A DNA stretch of 64,000 nucleotides from Streptococcus parapneumoniae (GTDB lineage: Bacteria > Bacillota > Bacilli > Lactobacillales > Streptococcaceae), in contig NZ_AP026968.1 in the NCBI RefSeq assembly GCF_037076355.1, forward strand, positions 2,124,501 through 2,188,500, given 5' to 3'. Of the stretch, positions 60,601 through 64,000 are shown one piece after another. Each line of letters starts with the position of its first letter. The stretch's first letter is position 1. The notes under the pieces are model-generated. The model ran no database searches, had not been told where the DNA came from, and was given only the letters and a program-made list of their open reading frames with translations. Made by a program: the position numbers and the translations under genes.

Positions 60601-63600
60601 ACCTTTGTTTAATGCATTTTGCGCTGCTTCCTTAGCTTCAGTTACTGCTTGTTGAGCTTCTGCTTTTGCTGCATTGTATTTTTCTACACTTGCTGGTGTC
60701 ATTCCGTCTGTTGATACTGGCGCGTCCAATCCTTCTTTTGCAGTTGTTAACTCTTGTTTTGCTTGCGCTGTTGCTGCTGTTGTTAATCCTGCTTCTGCTT
60801 CTGCTAACTTCTCTTTCGCTTTATTTACTTTCGTAATTTCTGCTTGGATGTCTTGTGCTGTTGCATTTTGATTGTCTAACACTGTTTGCGCTGCTTCTGA
60901 TGCTTCTTTTGCTTTTTGTTTTGCATCATTGTACGCTGATACTGACTCTGGTGTCTTACCTGTTGTATCTACAGCCTTATTACGCTCTGTATCTAATCCA
61001 TTCTTAGCTTCTCTTAATCCTGAATTATCTGACTTCGCTTCTAACAGATTCTTAGCTGCTTCTAATTTCGCTTGTGCTGCTTCTACTTTCGCTTTCGCAT
61101 CTGCTACTTCTGCTTCTGTCGCGTTCTCACCTTTGTTTAATGCATTTTGCGCTGCTTCCTTAGCTTCAGTTACTGCTTGTTGAGCTTCTGCTTTTGCTGC
61201 ATTGTATTTTTCTACACTTGCTGGTGTCATTCCGTCTGTTGATACTGGCGCGTCCAATCCTTCTTTTGCAGTTGTTAACTCTTGTTTTGCTTGCGCTGTT
61301 GCTGCTGTTGTTAATCCTGCTTCTGCTTCTGCTAACTTCTCTTTCGCTTTATTTACTTTCGTAATTTCTGCTTGGATGTCTTGTGCTGTTGCATTTTGAT
61401 TGTCTAACACTGTTTGCGCTGCTTCTGATGCTTCTTTTGCTTTTTGTTTTGCATCATTGTACGCTGATACTGACTCTGGTGTCTTACCTGTTGTATCTAC
61501 AGCCTTATTACGCTCTGTATCTAATCCATTCTTAGCTTCTCTTAATCCTGAATTATCTGACTTCGCTTCTAACAGATTCTTAGCTGCTTCTAATTTCGCT
61601 TGTGCTGCTTCTACTTTCGCTTTCGCATCTGCTACTTCTGCTTCTGTCGCGTTCTCACCTTTGTTTAATGCATTTTGCGCTGCTTCCTTAGCTTCAGTTA
61701 CTGCTTGTTGAGCTTCTGCTTTTGCTGCATTGTATTTTTCTACACTTGCTGGTGTCATTCCGTCTGTTGATACTGGCGCGTCCAATCCTTCTTTTGCAGT
61801 TGTTAACTCTTGTTTTGCTTGCGCTGTTGCTGCTGTTGTTAATCCTGCTTCTGCTTCTGCTAACTTCTCTTTCGCTTTATTTACTTTCGTAATTTCTGCT
61901 TGGATGTCTTGTGCTGTTGCATTTTGATTGTCTAACACTGTTTGCGCTGCTTCTGATGCTTCTTTTGCTTTTTGTTTTGCATCATTGTACGCTGATACTG
62001 ACTCTGGTGTCTTACCTGTTGTATCTACAGCCTTATTACGCTCTGTATCTAATCCATTCTTAGCTTCTCTTAATCCTGAATTATCTGACTTCGCTTCTAA
62101 CAGATTCTTAGCTGCTTCTAATTTCGCTTGTGCTGCTTCTACTTTCGCTTTCGCATCTGCTACTTCTGCTTCTGTCGCGTTCTCACCTTTGTTTAATGCA
62201 TTTTGCGCTGCTTCCTTAGCTTCAGTTACTGCTTGTTGAGCTTCTGCTTTTGCTGCATTGTATTTTTCTACACTTGCTGGTGTCATTCCGTCTGTTGATA
62301 CTGGCGCGTCCAATCCTTCTTTTGCAGTTGTTAACTCTTGTTTTGCTTGCGCTGTTGCTGCTGTTGTTAATCCTGCTTCTGCTTCTGCTAACTTCTCTTT
62401 CGCTTTATTTACTTTCGTAATTTCTGCTTGGATGTCTTGTGCTGTTGCATTTTGATTGTCTAACACTGTTTGCGCTGCTTCTGATGCTTCTTTTGCTTTT
62501 TGTTTTGCATCATTGTACGCTGATACTGACTCTGGTGTCTTACCTGTTGTATCTACAGCCTTATTACGCTCTGTATCTAATCCATTCTTAGCTTCTCTTA
62601 ATCCTGAATTATCTGACTTCGCTTCTAACAGATTCTTAGCTGCTTCTAATTTCGCTTGTGCTGCTTCTACTTTCGCTTTCGCATCTGCTACTTCTGCTTC
62701 TGTCGCGTTCTCACCTTTGTTTAATGCATTTTGCGCTGCTTCCTTAGCTTCAGTTACTGCTTGTTGAGCTTCTGCTTTTGCTGCATTGTATTTTTCTACA
62801 CTTGCTGGTGTCATTCCGTCTGTTGATACTGGCGCGTCCAATCCTTCTTTTGCAGTTGTTAACTCTTGTTTTGCTTGCGCTGTTGCTGCTGTTGTTAATC
62901 CTGCTTCTGCTTCTGCTAACTTCTCTTTCGCTTTATTTACTTTCGTAATTTCTGCTTGGATGTCTTGTGCTGTTGCATTTTGATTGTCTAACACTGTTTG
63001 CGCTGCTTCTGATGCTTCTTTTGCTTTTTGTTTTGCATCATTGTACGCTGATACTGACTCTGGTGTCTTACCTGTTGTATCTACAGCCTTATTACGCTCT
63101 GTATCTAATCCATTCTTAGCTTCTCTTAATCCTGAATTATCTGACTTCGCTTCTAACAGATTCTTAGCTGCTTCTAATTTCGCTTGTGCTGCTTCTACTT
63201 TCGCTTTCGCATCTGCTACTTCTGCTTCTGTCGCGTTCTCACCTTTGTTTAATGCATTTTGCGCTGCTTCCTTAGCTTCAGTTACTGCTTGTTGAGCTTC
63301 TGCTTTTGCTGCATTGTATTTTTCTACACTTGCTGGTGTCATTCCGTCTGTTGATACTGGCGCGTCCAATCCTTCTTTTGCAGTTGTTAACTCTTGTTTT
63401 GCTTGCGCTGTTGCTGCTGTTGTTAATCCTGCTTCTGCTTCTGCTAACTTCTCTTTCGCTTTATTTACTTTCGTAATTTCTGCTTGGATGTCTTGTGCTG
63501 TTGCATTTTGATTGTCTAACACTGTTTGCGCTGCTTCTGATGCTTCTTTTGCTTTTTGTTTTGCATCATTGTACGCTGATACTGACTCTGGTGTCTTACC

Positions 63601-64000
63601 TGTTGTATCTACAGCCTTATTACGCTCTGTATCTAATCCATTCTTAGCTTCTCTTAATCCTGAATTATCTGACTTCGCTTCTAACAGATTCTTAGCTGCT
63701 TCTAATTTCGCTTGTGCTGCTTCTACTTTCGCTTTCGCATCTGCTACTTCTGCTTCTGTCGCGTTCTCACCTTTGTTTAATGCATTTTGCGCTGCTTCCT
63801 TAGCTTCAGTTACTGCTTGTTGAGCTTCTGCTTTTGCTGCATTGTATTTTTCTACACTTGCTGGTGTCATTCCGTCTGTTGATACTGGCGCGTCCAATCC
63901 TTCTTTTGCAGTTGTTAACTCTTGTTTTGCTTGCGCTGTTGCTGCTGTTGTTAATCCTGCTTCTGCTTCTGCTAACTTCTCTTTCGCTTTATTTACTTTC
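57622..64000 (-). CDS. very large repetitive surface protein, N-terminus outside window, membrane-anchored without LPXTG
   Basis: About 2,125 C-terminal residues are visible; the frame stays open to 64000, so start and signal lie beyond the edge. From N to C: more than six copies of a 176-aa Ala/Glu/Lys-rich helical repeat (each with LDAPVSTDGMTPASVEKYNA and GLDTERNKAVDTTGKTPES), a diverged transition region, six 82-aa repeats (KVLVDPAKGIDEATKKAI, NPGSTVVVDENGNATVTTPA), a Ser/Thr/Asn-rich wall-type stretch, one helix-forming segment, one transmembrane helix (YVVMLGSLIALLGLLLFLIA) and a 65-residue charged cytoplasmic tail predicted helical. No LPXTG-like site. The last two features are unusual for streptococcal adhesins. 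Function probably adhesion or cell-surface spacing; inference. Confidence 0.88.
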   Translation of the reverse strand, partial: KVNKAKEKLAEAEAGLTTAATAQAKQELTTAKEGLDAPVSTDGMTPASVEKYNAAKAEAQQAVTEAKEAAQNALNKGENATEAEVADAKAKVEAAQAKLEAAKNLLEAKSDNSGLREAKNGLDTERNKAVDTTGKTPESVSAYNDAKQKAKEASEAAQTVLDNQNATAQDIQAEITKVNKAKEKLAEAEAGLTTAATAQAKQELTTAKEGLDAPVSTDGMTPASVEKYNAAKAEAQQAVTEAKEAAQNALNKGENATEAEVADAKAKVEAAQAKLEAAKNLLEAKSDNSGLREAKNGLDTERNKAVDTTGKTPESVSAYNDAKQKAKEASEAAQTVLDNQNATAQDIQAEITKVNKAKEKLAEAEAGLTTAATAQAKQELTTAKEGLDAPVSTDGMTPASVEKYNAAKAEAQQAVTEAKEAAQNALNKGENATEAEVADAKAKVEAAQAKLEAAKNLLEAKSDNSGLREAKNGLDTERNKAVDTTGKTPESVSAYNDAKQKAKEASEAAQTVLDNQNATAQDIQAEITKVNKAKEKLAEAEAGLTTAATAQAKQELTTAKEGLDAPVSTDGMTPASVEKYNAAKAEAQQAVTEAKEAAQNALNKGENATEAEVADAKAKVEAAQAKLEAAKNLLEAKSDNSGLREAKNGLDTERNKAVDTTGKTPESVSAYNDAKQKAKEASEAAQTVLDNQNATAQDIQAEITKVNKAKEKLAEAEAGLTTAATAQAKQELTTAKEGLDAPVSTDGMTPASVEKYNAAKAEAQQAVTEAKEAAQNALNKGENATEAEVADAKAKVEAAQAKLEAAKNLLEAKSDNSGLREAKNGLDTERNKAVDTTGKTPESVSAYNDAKQKAKEASEAAQTVLDNQNATAQDIQAEITKVNKAKEKLAEAEAGLTTAATAQAKQELTTAKEGLDAPVSTDGMTPASVEKYNAAKAEAQQAVTEAKEAAQNALNKGENATEAEVADAKAKVEAAQAKLEAAKNLLEAKSDNSGLREAKNGLDTERNKAVDTTGKTPESVSAYNDAKQKAKEASEAAQTVLDNQNATAQDIQAEITKVNKAKEKLAEAEAGLTTAATAQAKQELTTAKEGLDAPVSTDGMTPASVEKYNAAKAEAQQAVTEAKEAAQNALNKGENATEAEVADAKAKVEAAQAKLEAAKNLLVAKEDKSGLTTAKDELAEAIAANADTANKPQSKVEAYEAAKQEAETAKQNAETVIGNDNATADQVREALRKVGEAKTKLEEATTALNNAATTPAKEKLSREAGALSNRADTTNKTPDSVKAYNNKVAEAQNDITQAQAAAQAVANKGDDATATEVSDAQAKVTEAQRKLDEAKAELVNNASQAGAGNNVNKPADKVLVDPAKGIDEATKKAIEENVKEVNPGSTVVVDENGNATVTTPATGDKPGNTATIPAKDLVKNEADASQAGAGNNVNKPADKVLVDPAKGIDEATKKAIEENVKEVNPGSTVVVDENGNATVTTPATGDKPGNTATIPAKDLVKNEADASQAGAGNNVNKPADKVLVDPAKGIDEATKKAIEENVKEVNPGSTVVVDENGNATVTTPATGGKPANTATIPAKDLVKNEADASQAGAGNNVNKPADKVLVDPAKGIDEATKKAIEENVKEVNPGSTVVVDENGNATVTTPATGGKPANTATIPAKDLVKNEADASQAGAGNNVNKPADKVLVDPAKGIDEATKKAIEENVKEVNPGSTVVVDENGNATVTTPATGDKPGNTATIPAKDLVKNEADASQAGAGNNVNKPADKVLVDPAKGIDEATKKAIEENVKEVNPGSTVVVDENGNATVTTPATGGKPANTATIPAKDLVKNEPTPVPSNDGNTNNSANTNSGTNTDDSANTNNGGTTNPAPNNSDSMTPDNSGNTPVPGVTTDDSSNTTPATPSSTVGQAQASTPAQETPVSTLTPNNSGNTGNTVTPSETRPVDKSELARLVEELETRLKDLDGIDSTTLESAKALLTEIKQALNDESLTGFDLRDIVRRMREVIDSLKGVKGDQQNQEKDQMKYDSQTTTEFSYVVMLGSLIALLGLLLFLIARRKKESELKKLVKELSKLEAELDSTSVDAKVLDQAREALAQAVAFLANEKESDHTEDELIEKLKAILAQLR
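58501..59976 (-). repeat. six tandem 246-bp repeats (82 aa each)
   Basis: Unit length is exactly 246 bp. Copies differ chiefly at one site: GDKPGN or GGKPAN. Read N to C the order is GDKPGN, GDKPGN, GGKPAN, GGKPAN, GDKPGN, GGKPAN. The last unit ends PT in place of AD. Confidence 0.95.
60515..64000 (-). repeat. 528-bp tandem repeats (176 aa), six full copies and a partial one, continuing past the window
   Basis: The same 528-bp unit recurs at fixed steps (for example at 60872, 61400, 61928, 62456, 62984 and 63512), apparently base-identical. The C-most copy diverges after AAKNLL (AKEDKSG in place of AKSDNSG). Repeat number may vary or be mis-assembled. Confidence 0.95.

Noticed and set aside
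58501..64000. CRISPR array
   Set aside because: The regular repeats are 246 and 528 bp, are contiguous without spacers and are in frame within one coding sequence.

Overview
The window reads as a chromosome segment of a mitis-group streptococcus (Streptococcus mitis, oralis or pneumoniae type). The pointers are AT-rich coding DNA with strong AGGAGG ribosome sites, four BOX elements, a blp bacteriocin locus with its BlpC-type pheromone, an FSIRK/LPNTG surface giant, an IS66-family element, and a gene order (argGH, amino-acid binding protein, lactococcin-972 cluster, LysM protein, sdaAB/AA, HAD, CapD-like, GT2, MFS, PadR, DUF4299, TrhO) that I recognise from pneumococcal relatives. That species call is inference from gene content; no search was run.

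Layout. 1-3.1 kb (-): amino-acid binding lipoprotein, argG and argH (cut by the window edge). 3.1-7.6 kb: a lactococcin-972-like bacteriocin with its ABC export/immunity pair, preceded by an unannotated 28-codon pheromone-like peptide ending in a Trp-Lys-Trp motif and a divergent Rgg regulator; a 15-bp repeat marks the probable Rgg sites. 7.7-23 kb: mostly core genes, namely a LysM cell-wall protein with a WalR-like box, serine dehydratase, a HAD phosphatase, envelope polysaccharide genes, two MFS transporters, a PadR-DUF1700-DUF4097 stress-type operon, DUF4299 and TrhO.

23.1-31.8 kb: a complete blp quorum-sensing bacteriocin locus. It has two bacteriocin precursors and two small membrane proteins (-), an apparently intact blpAB transporter and a distinctive blpC (+), then blpSRH (-) and blpT (+). 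Three promoters share a 21-bp-phased LytTR repeat and an extended -10. The locus lies exactly between two nearly identical 71-bp direct repeats, one of which is the terminator of the neighbouring sugar ABC operon (31.8-35.3 kb, with a consensus cre site at its promoter).

36.1-42.4 kb: a 2,084-aa LPXTG protein with DUF1542-like repeats. 42.5-46.0 kb: a compact defence island holding a toxin-antitoxin-SecB-like chaperone operon whose toxin looks like an ADP-ribosyltransferase (CmdTAC-like) and a ToxN/AbiQ-like endoribonuclease behind a structured RNA and terminator (type III toxin-antitoxin architecture). The island is bracketed by inverted BOX elements and by 53-bp direct repeats, again copies of a neighbouring operon's terminator.

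46-55 kb: an N-glycan mannose-degrading cluster (GH20, ROK, GH38, GH125 on -, GH92 divergent on +). 55.1-57.4 kb: a decayed IS66-family element inserted just after the GH92 stop. 57.6-64 kb: the C-terminal 2.1 thousand residues of a hugely repetitive surface protein (176-aa and 82-aa tandem units) that ends in a membrane segment plus a cytoplasmic helical tail instead of LPXTG.

The main theme is accessory modules (blp island, defence island, ToxN module) each sitting between direct copies of a transcription terminator. The best candidates for new biology are the TAC and type III toxin-antitoxin island, the Trp-X-Trp pheromone controlling a lactococcin-972 bacteriocin, and the terminator-duplication insertion pattern.
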